Assembly (NCBI RefSeq): GCF_900116625.1 | Contig: NZ_FPBE01000001.1 | Coordinates: 620,001-684,000, forward strand | Direction: 5' to 3' | Source of the DNA: Idiomarina abyssalis | Lineage (GTDB): Bacteria > Pseudomonadota > Gammaproteobacteria > Enterobacterales > Alteromonadaceae | DNA: 64,000 nt | In this document: piece after piece, positions 47,497-55,889 of the stretch | Numbering within the stretch: the first letter of the stretch is position 1 | Layout of the letters: each line of letters opens with the position of its first letter | Notes under the pieces: model-generated | What the model was told of the DNA's origin: nothing | Database searches by the model: none | The model's input: only the letters and a program-made list of their open reading frames with translations | Program-made: the position numbers and the translations under genes

Positions 47497-50115
47497 ATGT
47501 TGAAGCGAATGTTAAGCCGTTTAACAGCGGCCGCATTGGTCATCGTTGCCCTGCCCACTATGGCAGAAACAAAAGACCTTTCGTATTACCTACCACAGGA
47601 TGTCAGTTACAACCCGGAAATTACTAAGCCAAAAGATGTTCTTGGCTATCAGGTTGGCGAGTGGCATGCACGTCCCGAACAAATCGTTAAGTATATGGAA
47701 GTTCTGGCCGAAGAGTCAGACCGTATTACACTGGAAGTTACCGGTCGTACGCATGAGCAACGTCCGTTATTGCTGCTTACGGTTACCTCAGAAGACAACC
47801 ACGCCAATATTGACGATGTTCGCGAACGTCATTTAGCGGCAGCCGACCCTGACCGTGATGCTGATCCGGACAATACACCGGTAGTCATGTATATGGGTTA
47901 CAGTATTCACGGCGATGAATCCAGTGGCAGTAACGCAGCGATATTATTCGCCTACTACCTTGCCGCTGCTGAAGGAGAAGCCGTTGACGCGCTTCTGAAT
48001 GATTCTGTTATTCTGCTTGACCCCGCATTCAATCCTGATGGATTGGCGCGTTTTGCACAGTGGGCAAACCAGCACCGCAGCCAAAATTTGGTTGCCGATC
48101 CACAGCACCGTGAACACGTACAGCCGTTCACTCGTGGCCGGGTTAACCACTATTGGTTTGATATGAACCGTGACTGGTTGTTATTACAACACCCAGAGTC
48201 ACGTGCACGAGTGGCTAACTTTCAAAAGTGGAAACCGAACGTTCTGACCGATTACCACGAAATGGGCACCAACAGCACCTATTTCTTCCAGCCTGGTATT
48301 CCGTCGCGCAAAAACCCGCTAACGCCGGATGAAAACGTTCGTTTAACAGAGATTTTAGCCGCAGAACACGCTGACTCTTTAGACGATATTGGCAGCCTTT
48401 ATTACACCGAAGAGTCGTTCGACGACTTTTATTACGGCAAAGGCTCGACCTATCCGGACATTCAGGGGTCAGTCGGTATTTTATTTGAGCAGGCCTCCAG
48501 CCGTGGTCATTTGCAGGATTCAGTTAACGGTGAAGTCAGCTTCCCCTTTACTATCCGGAACCAGTTTGTGGCTTCGCTTAGTACCATTTATGGCACGCAC
48601 AAGAACAAAAGTCGTTTTATTGAGTTTCAGGAACGGGCTTACGATGAAGGCATTGAAGCCGCTAAAAAAGCGAACTTTGATGGTTACTTAATTGGTGACT
48701 CAAGTGACCCTTCACGAGTTGAAGGCTTGCTGGAAATTTTTAAGCAACACGATATTAAAGCTTACCGTGTCGAAAAAGACATTGAACAAAACGGTAAAGA
48801 GTTTAAAGCCGGCAGCAGTTATTACATACCACTGGCGCAAGCGCAGTACGGTTTAATTCAGGGTATTTTCAGCACTCGTAAGAGCTTCCCTGATAATACC
48901 TTCTATGATGTATCTGGCTGGACGCTTCCGTTAGCCTTTAATGTGCCATTTGAAACACACCGTGGTCGCATCCAAATTGCTGATGCAGCCTGGGATGCTC
49001 CTGAGCGTAAATCCTCGGCGCTTACCGACGCTTACGCCTACGCATTTAACTGGGATGACTACCACGCTCCGGGTTTACTGCAGGAGTTGTTAGAGCAGAA
49101 TATTCACGTACGTCAAAGCACCAAGCCGTTTACTGTCGAGGCTCAACAAGGTCGTCAGGAGTTTTCTCCCGGCTCTGTCATTGTGCCTAAGGCTTACCAG
49201 GAGCGTGACTGGCGAGATGTTCAGCGTCGCCTGGCAACGGCAGCAAAAGAAAAAGGCGTTCACGTCACTTCTATAGAAACCGGGTTAACACCAGAAGGAG
49301 TTGATTTAGGTAGCCGCAACATTCAGCCAGTAGAAGAGCCCAGCGTCATGATGCTGACTGGTGCTGGTGTAAACCTCTATGAAGCTGGTGAAACCTGGTA
49401 CTACCTGGACCGTCATGTGGGCATTCCGCTTTCTATGGTCGATACAGAACGCCTTTCACGTGCCGACCTAACTCGCTACAGCCATATCATTATGGTTGAT
49501 GGGCGCTACGGTAACCTCGACAAAGCGTTACGCAAAAAGCTCAAGCAATGGGTTAGTCAGGGCGGCACAATAATTGGTCAACGTGGTGGTGCCGAGTGGC
49601 TCGCAGAAAATAATCTTCTGCATACACGCTTCATCGAAGACTCCGTCTTCCAGGATGCCTTCGCTAAAGATCGTATGAGTTATGACGATCGCGATAGCTT
49701 CTATTCAGAACAGCGGATTGCCGGTGCGATATTCTCCATGGAAGTCGACACTTCTCACCCACTCTTCTTTGGCTTCCCTCGTGAGCAAATGCCGGTATTT
49801 AAAAACTCGGTTGCTGCTATGGAAGAGCCTGAGTCTCCTTTTGTTTCAGTAGCTCGTTATTCAGAACAACCATTAATGAGTGGCTACACCGATGAACGGA
49901 ACCGGGAAATTCTGAAAGGAAAAACCAACATTGCCGCTCATCGCTATGGCAGTGGACAGGTTATTGGTTTTGCCGACAACGTAAATTTCCGTGCCTACTT
50001 CTGGGGAACAGCGAAATTGCTGAGTAACGCTATTTACTTAGCGCCCCGCATTCAGGTTTACGCCGATAAGCTAGATGATAAAGCAGCAGCGGACGCAGCA
50101 GCAGAAGCTCACTAA
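47497..50115 (+). CDS. Secreted M14-family zinc carboxypeptidase
   Basis: 872 residues with a signal peptide (LTAAALVIVALPTMAETKD). The M14 domain occupies about 50-370: zinc motif YSIHGDESSGSNAAILFAYY (HxxE), substrate-binding NRDW, and third ligand region DYHEMGTNSTYFF. The C-terminal half (from about 600) has a glutamine-amidotransferase-like fold feel (VMMLTGAGVNLYEAGETWYYLD), seen in large bacterial M14 proteins. It trims C-terminal residues of external peptides. AAGGGG precedes the start, and its own terminator follows. Confidence 0.88.
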   Translation: MLKRMLSRLTAAALVIVALPTMAETKDLSYYLPQDVSYNPEITKPKDVLGYQVGEWHARPEQIVKYMEVLAEESDRITLEVTGRTHEQRPLLLLTVTSEDNHANIDDVRERHLAAADPDRDADPDNTPVVMYMGYSIHGDESSGSNAAILFAYYLAAAEGEAVDALLNDSVILLDPAFNPDGLARFAQWANQHRSQNLVADPQHREHVQPFTRGRVNHYWFDMNRDWLLLQHPESRARVANFQKWKPNVLTDYHEMGTNSTYFFQPGIPSRKNPLTPDENVRLTEILAAEHADSLDDIGSLYYTEESFDDFYYGKGSTYPDIQGSVGILFEQASSRGHLQDSVNGEVSFPFTIRNQFVASLSTIYGTHKNKSRFIEFQERAYDEGIEAAKKANFDGYLIGDSSDPSRVEGLLEIFKQHDIKAYRVEKDIEQNGKEFKAGSSYYIPLAQAQYGLIQGIFSTRKSFPDNTFYDVSGWTLPLAFNVPFETHRGRIQIADAAWDAPERKSSALTDAYAYAFNWDDYHAPGLLQELLEQNIHVRQSTKPFTVEAQQGRQEFSPGSVIVPKAYQERDWRDVQRRLATAAKEKGVHVTSIETGLTPEGVDLGSRNIQPVEEPSVMMLTGAGVNLYEAGETWYYLDRHVGIPLSMVDTERLSRADLTRYSHIIMVDGRYGNLDKALRKKLKQWVSQGGTIIGQRGGAEWLAENNLLHTRFIEDSVFQDAFAKDRMSYDDRDSFYSEQRIAGAIFSMEVDTSHPLFFGFPREQMPVFKNSVAAMEEPESPFVSVARYSEQPLMSGYTDERNREILKGKTNIAAHRYGSGQVIGFADNVNFRAYFWGTAKLLSNAIYLAPRIQVYADKLDDKAAADAAAEAH

Positions 50116-50135
50116 TCATCACTCCTGAAAAACTG

Positions 50136-50171
50136 AAAACTGCTAAGGTTTATACGCCTTAGCAGTTTTTT
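50136..50171 (+). terminator. Intrinsic terminator after M14 peptidase gene
   Basis: AAAACTGCTAAGG (50136-50148) pairs with CCTTAGCAGTTTT (50157-50169) around an 8-base loop, followed by further T residues. Confidence 0.92.
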
Positions 50172-50251
50172 ACATTTCTGAATACTAGTTATTCTCATAA
50201 TCATGGTCTACCTTACTAATTGAAACTTCTCAAATAATTAGTGAGGTCACT

Positions 50252-50425
50252 ATGTTACGTTGGGTTCTTATCTTTTTCGTCGTTGCAGTTATCGCAGCCA
50301 TTTTAGGATTCGGTGGTATTGCTGGTGCAGCCGCTGAAATTGCTAAAATTATCTTCTTTATCTTCGTTGTTCTATTCGTAATTTCATTGGTTGTGCGCCT
50401 GCTTCAGGGGAACAAAAGGCTCTAA
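50252..50425 (+). CDS. DUF1328 (YtjA-type) small membrane protein
   Basis: 57 residues: [20 protein letters not shown], then [20 protein letters not shown] and a basic end (QGNKRL). Two short hydrophobic helices around a GGIAGAA turn define the DUF1328/YtjA family. The function is unknown; members are often stress-induced in proteobacteria. GTGAGG lies eight bases before the ATG. It is a separate unit between a terminator and the structured cstA leader. Confidence 0.9.
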   Translation: MLRWVLIFFVVAVIAAILGFGGIAGAAAEIAKIIFFIFVVLFVISLVVRLLQGNKRL

Positions 50426-50447
50426 ATGCTTTAAGCTTCTATAGATA

Positions 50448-50523
50448 TTAGACATTGGTCGTATGCCATCGGTTATTGAATCTACGCTACAATAACCGAT
50501 GGTACTTTACGTTATCTGTCTAA
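50448..50523 (+). promoter_or_regulatory. Nested inverted repeats upstream of cstA (structured leader or operator)
   Basis: An inner perfect 13-bp repeat CCATCGGTTATTG (50466-50478) and CAATAACCGATGG (50490-50502) surrounds an 11-base loop. Outside it CGTA pairs with TACG, and TTAGACA (50448-50454) pairs with TGTCTAA (50517-50523). No T-run follows, so it is not a normal terminator. It ends 23 bases before the cstA ATG, suggesting a leader fold or an operator. Confidence 0.55.
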
Positions 50524-50546
50524 CACCACAACAATGAGGCTTTGCC

Positions 50547-52226
50547 ATGAACGCAATCGTAATGATGGTTCTGGGTTTAGGCGCTATGTTTCTCGGTTAT
50601 GTTTTTTACTCAAAATTCATTGCTGAGAAAATTTTTAAGCTTGATCCAAACTTCAGAACACCAGCTCATGAATTAGAAGACGGCGTTGACTTCGTCCCTA
50701 CCAATAAATATGTTCTTTGGGGTCACCACTTTACATCTGTAGCCGGCGCGGCGCCTATTATCGGCCCTGCTATCGCCGTTATTTGGGGCTGGGTTCCCGC
50801 CTTCCTATGGGTCATTTTCGGAACCATATTTTTTGCTGGCGTACATGATGCAGGTGCTATTTGGGCAAGCAACCGAAATAAAGCAAAGTCTATTGGTAAT
50901 TTAACCGGCGACGTTGTCGGAAAACGCTCTCAAACCTTATTTATGATCGTGATATTCCTGGTGTTGTTGATGGTTAACGCCGTTTTCGCCACAGCAATAT
51001 CGGGTCTGCTCATCAAGTTCTCGAGTTCTGTCGTTCCTGTTTGGGGAGCAATTTTCGTTGCGCTTATTATCGGTCAGATAATCTTCCGTAAATGGATGGG
51101 TCTTGGTGCCATATCGATCATTGGTGTTTTGGCACTATATGCGCTTATTTGGGCCGGTCCGTCTTTCCCAATTCAGTTACCTGAAACCGTTATGGGAATC
51201 AGTGATAACGCCCAATGGGTACTTATCCTGTTTGGTTACGCTGCTATCGCCTCATTGTTACCTGTTTGGGTATTATTACAGCCTCGTGATTATATTAATG
51301 GCCTGCAGTTATTTATTGGTCTTATTCTGCTTTACGGTGCAACTTTACTGCTCGGCCCGGAAATATCAGCTCCGGCCTTTAACAGCAACACCCCGGAAGG
51401 CACTCCTTCCATGTTGCCATTGTTGTTCGTCACCATAGCCTGTGGTGCTATTTCTGGTTTCCACGGGCTGGTAGCCTCAGGAACAACGTCCAAACAGCTG
51501 GATAAAGAAACCGATGCCCGCTTTGTTGGTTACTTTGGTGCTATTGGTGAGGGTTCTCTTTCGTTGGCAACCATTATTGCTGCGACAGCAGGTTTTGCTA
51601 CGTTAGCCGACTGGGAGGCCGTCTATTCTTCCTTCGGTCAGGGCGGTGTAGCAGCTTTCGTTGAAGGCGGTGCCAATATCATTAGTCAGGGTCTGGGTCT
51701 GGACGTAGGTATTTCCGAGACTTTACTGACTGTCATGGCGGTGCTCTTCGCTGGCACAACCATGGATACCGGTCTGCGCTTACAACGTTATATTTTTCAG
51801 GAATGGGGCAACCTGTATAACATCAACTGGATGCAAAAAGCCCTTCCGGCAACTTTGTTAGCTGTAGGTAGCTGCTTATTACTGGCATTTGGTGCCGGTG
51901 GAGCGGACGGTACCGGGGGGTTAGTCATCTGGCCTCTGTTCGGTACCACAAACCAGTTACTGGCCGGTTTAACTTTATTGGTCATTACTGTCATGCTGGT
52001 ACGCTTGGGTCGTCCTATGTACTACACCCTGTTACCCTTAATTTTCTTACTGATAATGACTGTATTCGCGCTTATCGTTCAGCTTAAAGGCTTCTACGAT
52101 AGTGGCGACTGGTTCTTAATGGGTCTGGATTTAGTGGTTCTGGTTGCGGCTATCTGGATTGCCCTTGAGGCCAGTGCCGGATTATCTAAAATCCGTAAAG
52201 AACAAAAGGCTCAGAAACAAGAATAA
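50547..52226 (+). CDS. cstA: CstA-family peptide/pyruvate transporter (short form)
   Basis: 559 residues with about 15 membrane helices. Family signatures include TNKYVLWGHHFTSVAGAAPIIGPAIAVIWGW, FAGVHDAGAIWASNRNKAKSIG and LFAGTTMDTGLRLQRYI. E. coli CstA is about 700 residues, so this is the shorter class. CstA and BtsT import pyruvate or peptides under carbon limitation and need a small partner (YbdD, YjiX). Here the next gene encodes a different small protein that also ends in Cys-Cys. ATGAGG precedes the start. Confidence 0.92.
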   Translation: MNAIVMMVLGLGAMFLGYVFYSKFIAEKIFKLDPNFRTPAHELEDGVDFVPTNKYVLWGHHFTSVAGAAPIIGPAIAVIWGWVPAFLWVIFGTIFFAGVHDAGAIWASNRNKAKSIGNLTGDVVGKRSQTLFMIVIFLVLLMVNAVFATAISGLLIKFSSSVVPVWGAIFVALIIGQIIFRKWMGLGAISIIGVLALYALIWAGPSFPIQLPETVMGISDNAQWVLILFGYAAIASLLPVWVLLQPRDYINGLQLFIGLILLYGATLLLGPEISAPAFNSNTPEGTPSMLPLLFVTIACGAISGFHGLVASGTTSKQLDKETDARFVGYFGAIGEGSLSLATIIAATAGFATLADWEAVYSSFGQGGVAAFVEGGANIISQGLGLDVGISETLLTVMAVLFAGTTMDTGLRLQRYIFQEWGNLYNINWMQKALPATLLAVGSCLLLAFGAGGADGTGGLVIWPLFGTTNQLLAGLTLLVITVMLVRLGRPMYYTLLPLIFLLIMTVFALIVQLKGFYDSGDWFLMGLDLVVLVAAIWIALEASAGLSKIRKEQKAQKQE

Positions 52227-52241
52227 ACAGGAGTAAGTAGC

Positions 52242-52514
52242 ATGAACATTCAGTCCGTGCGCCGTTGGTTTAGTCGTGCAAGCGACTTAGCAAACGAGTT
52301 TTATAATGCGCCCTATCGCTCTGCTATTGCCCGTGCAAAGCGTGATGAAGACGACTTGTTCATGCTGCTGGTTTTTTCTGAAATGATGGGCGTGCCGAAT
52401 CCGGCCGCCTATTATACGCTGGAGCTACAACCACTAATGTTGGAACGCTTCCACGAGTGGCATCAACGCATGGGGATGGAACACTCACCTCTTGATCACT
52501 TCCGTTGCTGCTAA
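52242..52514 (+). CDS. Small protein ending in Cys-Cys ('cory-CC-star' type)
   Basis: 90 residues, soluble, helical: RRWFSRASDLANEFYNAPYR, then DDLFMLLVFSEMMGVPNP, ending DHFRCC before the stop. It matches, from memory, the family called cory-CC-star protein, known by the terminal CC and linkage to ArsA-like ATPases. E. coli YbdD and YjiX, partners of CstA and BtsT, also end in RCC. AGGAG lies upstream; it is 15 bp after cstA and 34 bp before the ATPase gene. The role is unknown; a transporter or metal/thiol partner is inferred. Confidence 0.8.
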   Translation: MNIQSVRRWFSRASDLANEFYNAPYRSAIARAKRDEDDLFMLLVFSEMMGVPNPAAYYTLELQPLMLERFHEWHQRMGMEHSPLDHFRCC

Positions 52515-52548
52515 TTTATAACCCGACCAGATACAGGGTTCATTTCTC

Positions 52549-53559
52549 ATGTTGTTAAGCGATAAAAAAGTTTTGTTGATTGGCGGTAAAGGCGGCGTTG
52601 GTAAAACAACGGTTTCTTCTGCGCTGGCGGTGCTGGCGGCTCGTCATGGCAAAAAGGTTTTGCTGGTCTCAACTGACCCCGCCCACAGTCTGGCTGATGT
52701 TTTTGATCAGCAAATCGGTGATCACAAAACGGTTGTACGCGAAAATTTAACCGCATTAGAAATCGATCCTGACCACGAAGTAAAGGCACATATCGATCGT
52801 GTCAGTTCACAGATGAAGCGCTTTACTAACCCTGATCTTTTTCCTGAAATTGAACGGCAGATGCGCTTAACACAGCAGTCGCCCGGAGCACAGGAGGCTG
52901 CTTTGCTGGAGAGAATTTGTGCCGTTATTGATGAGGCAGAAAAAGATTACGACTTACTCATTTTCGACACAGCCCCTACTGGCCATACGTTACGCTTGCT
53001 AACTTTGCCCGAAGCCATGGCAGCCTGGACTCAGGGCATGCTGCGTTCACAAAAGCGCTCTGAAAACTTAGATTCGGTATTGGATCATTTATCCCCTAAA
53101 GCGGGTAAAGACATTAATAACCCCATGTCCGATCCTAAAGACAACGCCAGCGATGGTATGACCGACCGCACTCGCGCAATTACCGAACAGTTGTTAAATC
53201 GGCAACGCTTGTTCCAGCGAACCCGCCGATTATTACAAGATGAAAATTACACCTCTATTTTCTTTGTTTTAACTCCCGAGCGGCTTCCTATTCAAGAAAC
53301 GGACCGGGCGCTGCAGTCTCTAACCACTGAGAAGTTGCCTGTTGGCGGCGTTATCATTAACCGCATTTTGCCTGAACAAGCTGACGGAAGCTTTCTTGCA
53401 AAACGACGCACACAAGAAAAGTCTTATTTAGAAGACATAGCAAAGCGTTTTAACGCTTGGCCAAGTTACTCTCTTTATTTATTAGAGGAAGACATTCAGG
53501 GAGTCGCCGCTCTGGAAGCATTTGCAGATAACCTGGAACAAGCCGGCTTTTCTTCTTAA
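52549..53559 (+). CDS. ArsA/Get3-family ATPase
   Basis: 336 residues, a single ATPase module. The deviant Walker A is LIGGKGGVGKTTVSSALAVL at the N-terminus, switch I is STDPAHSLADVF, and switch II is FDTAPTGHTLRLLTLPE. ArsA drives arsenite export with ArsB, and Get3 delivers tail-anchored proteins. No arsB, arsC or arsR is present, so arsenic resistance is unlikely. The link with cstA and the CC-terminal protein points to a function tied to that transporter. Confidence 0.9.
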   Translation: MLLSDKKVLLIGGKGGVGKTTVSSALAVLAARHGKKVLLVSTDPAHSLADVFDQQIGDHKTVVRENLTALEIDPDHEVKAHIDRVSSQMKRFTNPDLFPEIERQMRLTQQSPGAQEAALLERICAVIDEAEKDYDLLIFDTAPTGHTLRLLTLPEAMAAWTQGMLRSQKRSENLDSVLDHLSPKAGKDINNPMSDPKDNASDGMTDRTRAITEQLLNRQRLFQRTRRLLQDENYTSIFFVLTPERLPIQETDRALQSLTTEKLPVGGVIINRILPEQADGSFLAKRRTQEKSYLEDIAKRFNAWPSYSLYLLEEDIQGVAALEAFADNLEQAGFSS

Positions 53560-53631
53560 CTGCCACTTTTTTGTCATCGGTTTCTCTTATAATACGTATA
53601 CAGTGTCATCATTGTTACTAAGGAGAGCACT

Positions 53632-54648
53632 ATGCGCGCTGTAGGATATAAAAAATCACTTCCTGTAGAAGACTCAAACTCATTACTGGACATTACGGTT
53701 GATGACCCAAAGCCAGAGGAAAACGACTTACTCGTTAAAGTAAAAGCTATTGCAGTTAACCCCGTCGATACAAAAATTCGAATGCGAATGGCACCTGAAT
53801 CCGGCCATAAAATTATAGGCTGGGACGCTGTTGGTGAAGTTATATCAATGGGTAATAAAGTGAAAGGTTTTGAACCAGGAGACAGAGTCTGGTACGCAGG
53901 TGATTTAACCCGTCCAGGTTGCAATGCTCAAATGCAGGTTGTTGATCACAGAATTGTCGGAAAGGCACCTGAAAACCTCGACGACTGTCAGGCAGCAGCC
54001 CTGCCTTTAACCAGCATTACCGCCTGGGAAGTACTTTTCGATCGGTTGCAAATTGATAAACCCTCTACTCACGCAAAGAGGACTTTATTGGTCATTGGCG
54101 GTGCAGGTGGTGTTGGCTCCATCTTAATTCAACTCGCCGCTCAATTGACCGATGCTACGATTATTGCCACAGCCTCACGCGCCGAGTCTCAGCAATGGGT
54201 GAAAGCCTTAGGCGCAGACCATGTTATTAATCATTACGACGATTTAGCCGAACAAATTGAAAGCACGGGTTCAGATCCGGTAACGGATGTTGCCTGCCTG
54301 ACGCATAGCGAGCAGTATTTTACTCAGTGCATGAAGTTTATGGCGCCTCAAGGACGCTTTTGCTTAATAGATGATCCTGCTGAAAATATTGATATTACAT
54401 TAATGAAGCAAAAGAGCATCAGTCTGCATTGGGAGTTTATGTTTACCCGGTCTATGTTCAATACTGACGACATGATAAAGCAACAGGAGTTACTTAATCA
54501 TATTTCTGAAATGGTCGAAAAAGGTCAAATACGATCAACACTTGGTAAAACCTTTGGCGAAATGAATGCAGAGAACCTTCGCAAAGCACATGAAGCAGTT
54601 GAAAGTCAGAAAACCATAGGAAAAATTGCATTAACTGTTGCCGAATAG
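53632..54648 (+). CDS. MDR-family zinc-less alcohol dehydrogenase / quinone oxidoreductase
   Basis: 338 residues. The N-terminal GroES-like fold (MRAVGYKKSL ... VKVKAIAVNPVDTKIRM) is followed by an NAD(P) fold with TLLVIGGAGGVGSILIQLAAQ. Catalytic-zinc ligands are absent at the usual places (VDTKIR instead of a Cys), so it should act as an NADPH-dependent quinone or enone reductase of the YhdH/ZTA1-like type. AAGGAG lies upstream of the ATG, and TATAAT at 53588-53593 is a likely -10. It is transcribed separately from the ArsA-like gene. Confidence 0.87.
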   Translation: MRAVGYKKSLPVEDSNSLLDITVDDPKPEENDLLVKVKAIAVNPVDTKIRMRMAPESGHKIIGWDAVGEVISMGNKVKGFEPGDRVWYAGDLTRPGCNAQMQVVDHRIVGKAPENLDDCQAAALPLTSITAWEVLFDRLQIDKPSTHAKRTLLVIGGAGGVGSILIQLAAQLTDATIIATASRAESQQWVKALGADHVINHYDDLAEQIESTGSDPVTDVACLTHSEQYFTQCMKFMAPQGRFCLIDDPAENIDITLMKQKSISLHWEFMFTRSMFNTDDMIKQQELLNHISEMVEKGQIRSTLGKTFGEMNAENLRKAHEAVESQKTIGKIALTVAE

Positions 54649-54649
54649 T

Positions 54650-54679
54650 TTTACAAACATACATGAATGTATGTATAAT
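54650..54679 (+). promoter_or_regulatory. Promoter with AcrR-like operator upstream of RND operon
   Basis: TTTACA (54650-54655), an 18-bp spacer and TATAAT (54674-54679). The palindrome ACATACAT-GA-ATGTATGT (54658-54675, within the 24-bp window 54652-54675) fills the spacer. It matches the site before the pagL-like gene in boxes, spacing and half-sites. No tetR gene is adjacent, so the repressor must be encoded elsewhere. Confidence 0.75.
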
Positions 54680-54719
54680 TCCGAAATGCTAATAAATTTA
54701 TAGGCCAGAGGTAGGTTTA

Positions 54720-55877
54720 ATGAACACGCGTTTTAGGTTTGTCCCAGTTTTAGCAACGGGTATCCTGTTAACAGGAGCACTAGCCGCTTGCAGTGACCAA
54801 CAGCAGCAACAGCAACAAGGCCAACAGCAAGCGGCCCAAGTAGAAGTGGTTACAATAACCCCTGAATCATTGAATCTAAGCGTTGATCTACCGGGTAGGA
54901 CTGCCGCCTACCGCGTAGCACAGGTTCGGCCTCAGGTCAGTGGTGTCTTGCTTGATCGAACCTTTGAGGAAGGTACTTTTGTCGAAAAAGGACAACAGCT
55001 CTATCAAATTGATCCCGCCGTTTATGAAGCCGAACTTGCCAGCGCAGAAGCTGAGGTGGAAAGTGCTAAGGCGGTATTACGTAGCTCTGAATTACGTTAT
55101 AAGCGCTTTCAGGAGTTATTGGACGAAAATGCCGTTAGCAGAGATGAGTTTGATAGCGCAGAAGCCACTTTCTCTCAAAATAAAGCCGCAGTTTCTTTAG
55201 CTGAGGCTCAATTAAAGAACGCCCGTATTAATCTTGAATACACAAAAGTAAACGCCCCTATTAGTGGCATCATCGGTCGTTCAAACTTTACTGAAGGTGC
55301 TTTGTTGACAGCTTCACAGGCTGACCCTCTGGTTACTATTAATCAACTTGACCCTATCTACGTCGATATTAATCAGTCCAGTAAGCAGTTTATGAAATTA
55401 CAGGCTGACATTAAGTCGGGTCGTATTTAGGCCAACGACAAGGGAAACGCTCCAGTTCGGTTAAAATTGAATGGTCTCGATTACGACCAAAAAGGCGAAT
55501 TACTCTTCTCAGAAGTTAGCGTTGACGAAGACACCGGTGCCATTTTACTTCGTGCGGTATTCCCTAACCCGGATAAGACGCTCTACCCTGGTATGTTCGT
55601 GCGCGCTGAAGTCAGCGAAGGCAGCATAAGTGACGCCATTCAGGTACCGCAAAAAGCCGTTACCCGAGACCCACGTGGACGCCCTTATGTCATGCTGGTT
55701 AATGACGACAATACTGTCGAACAGCGAATGATTACAACGGAACGTGCCATCGACAACAAATGGCTGATCTCTGACGGCCTGAAAGAAGGAGACACTGTGG
55801 TCATCTCAGGCTTACAAAAGATTCGTCCTGGCGATGAAGTCACTATCGATTCGTCCAACTCTGAACAGCAGCAGTAA
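54720..55877 (+). pseudogene. RND efflux periplasmic adaptor (AcrA/MexA-like) interrupted by an in-frame amber codon
   Basis: The frame is continuous over 385 codons except for one TAG at 55428-55430. The first part has a lipoprotein signal (LLTGALAAC), a Gln-rich stretch, lipoyl halves (VRPQVSGVLLDRTFEEGTFV and VNAPISGIIGRSNF) and a coiled-coil hairpin. After the TAG, ANDKGNAPVRLKLNG continues directly into the beta-barrel and membrane-proximal domains (TGAILLRAVFPNPDKTLYPG). No frameshift is needed, so one base change would restore it. The truncated product (236 residues) would lack the domains that dock on the pump. Either a recent natural nonsense mutation, amber readthrough or a sequence error explains it. 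Confidence 0.9.
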
Positions 55878-55889
55878 GGGAAGTCAGTA

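Noticed and set aside
50448-50523. cstA leader repeat as the terminator of the DUF1328 gene
   Set aside because: No T-run follows either arm; a regulatory fold or operator fits better.
52549-53559. ArsA-like ATPase as arsenic resistance
   Set aside because: No arsB, arsC, arsD or arsR nearby, single module, and tight linkage to cstA instead.
55431-55877. Second part of the adaptor as a separate gene starting at 55467
   Set aside because: No Shine-Dalgarno before that ATG, and adaptor homology starts upstream of it, directly after the TAG.
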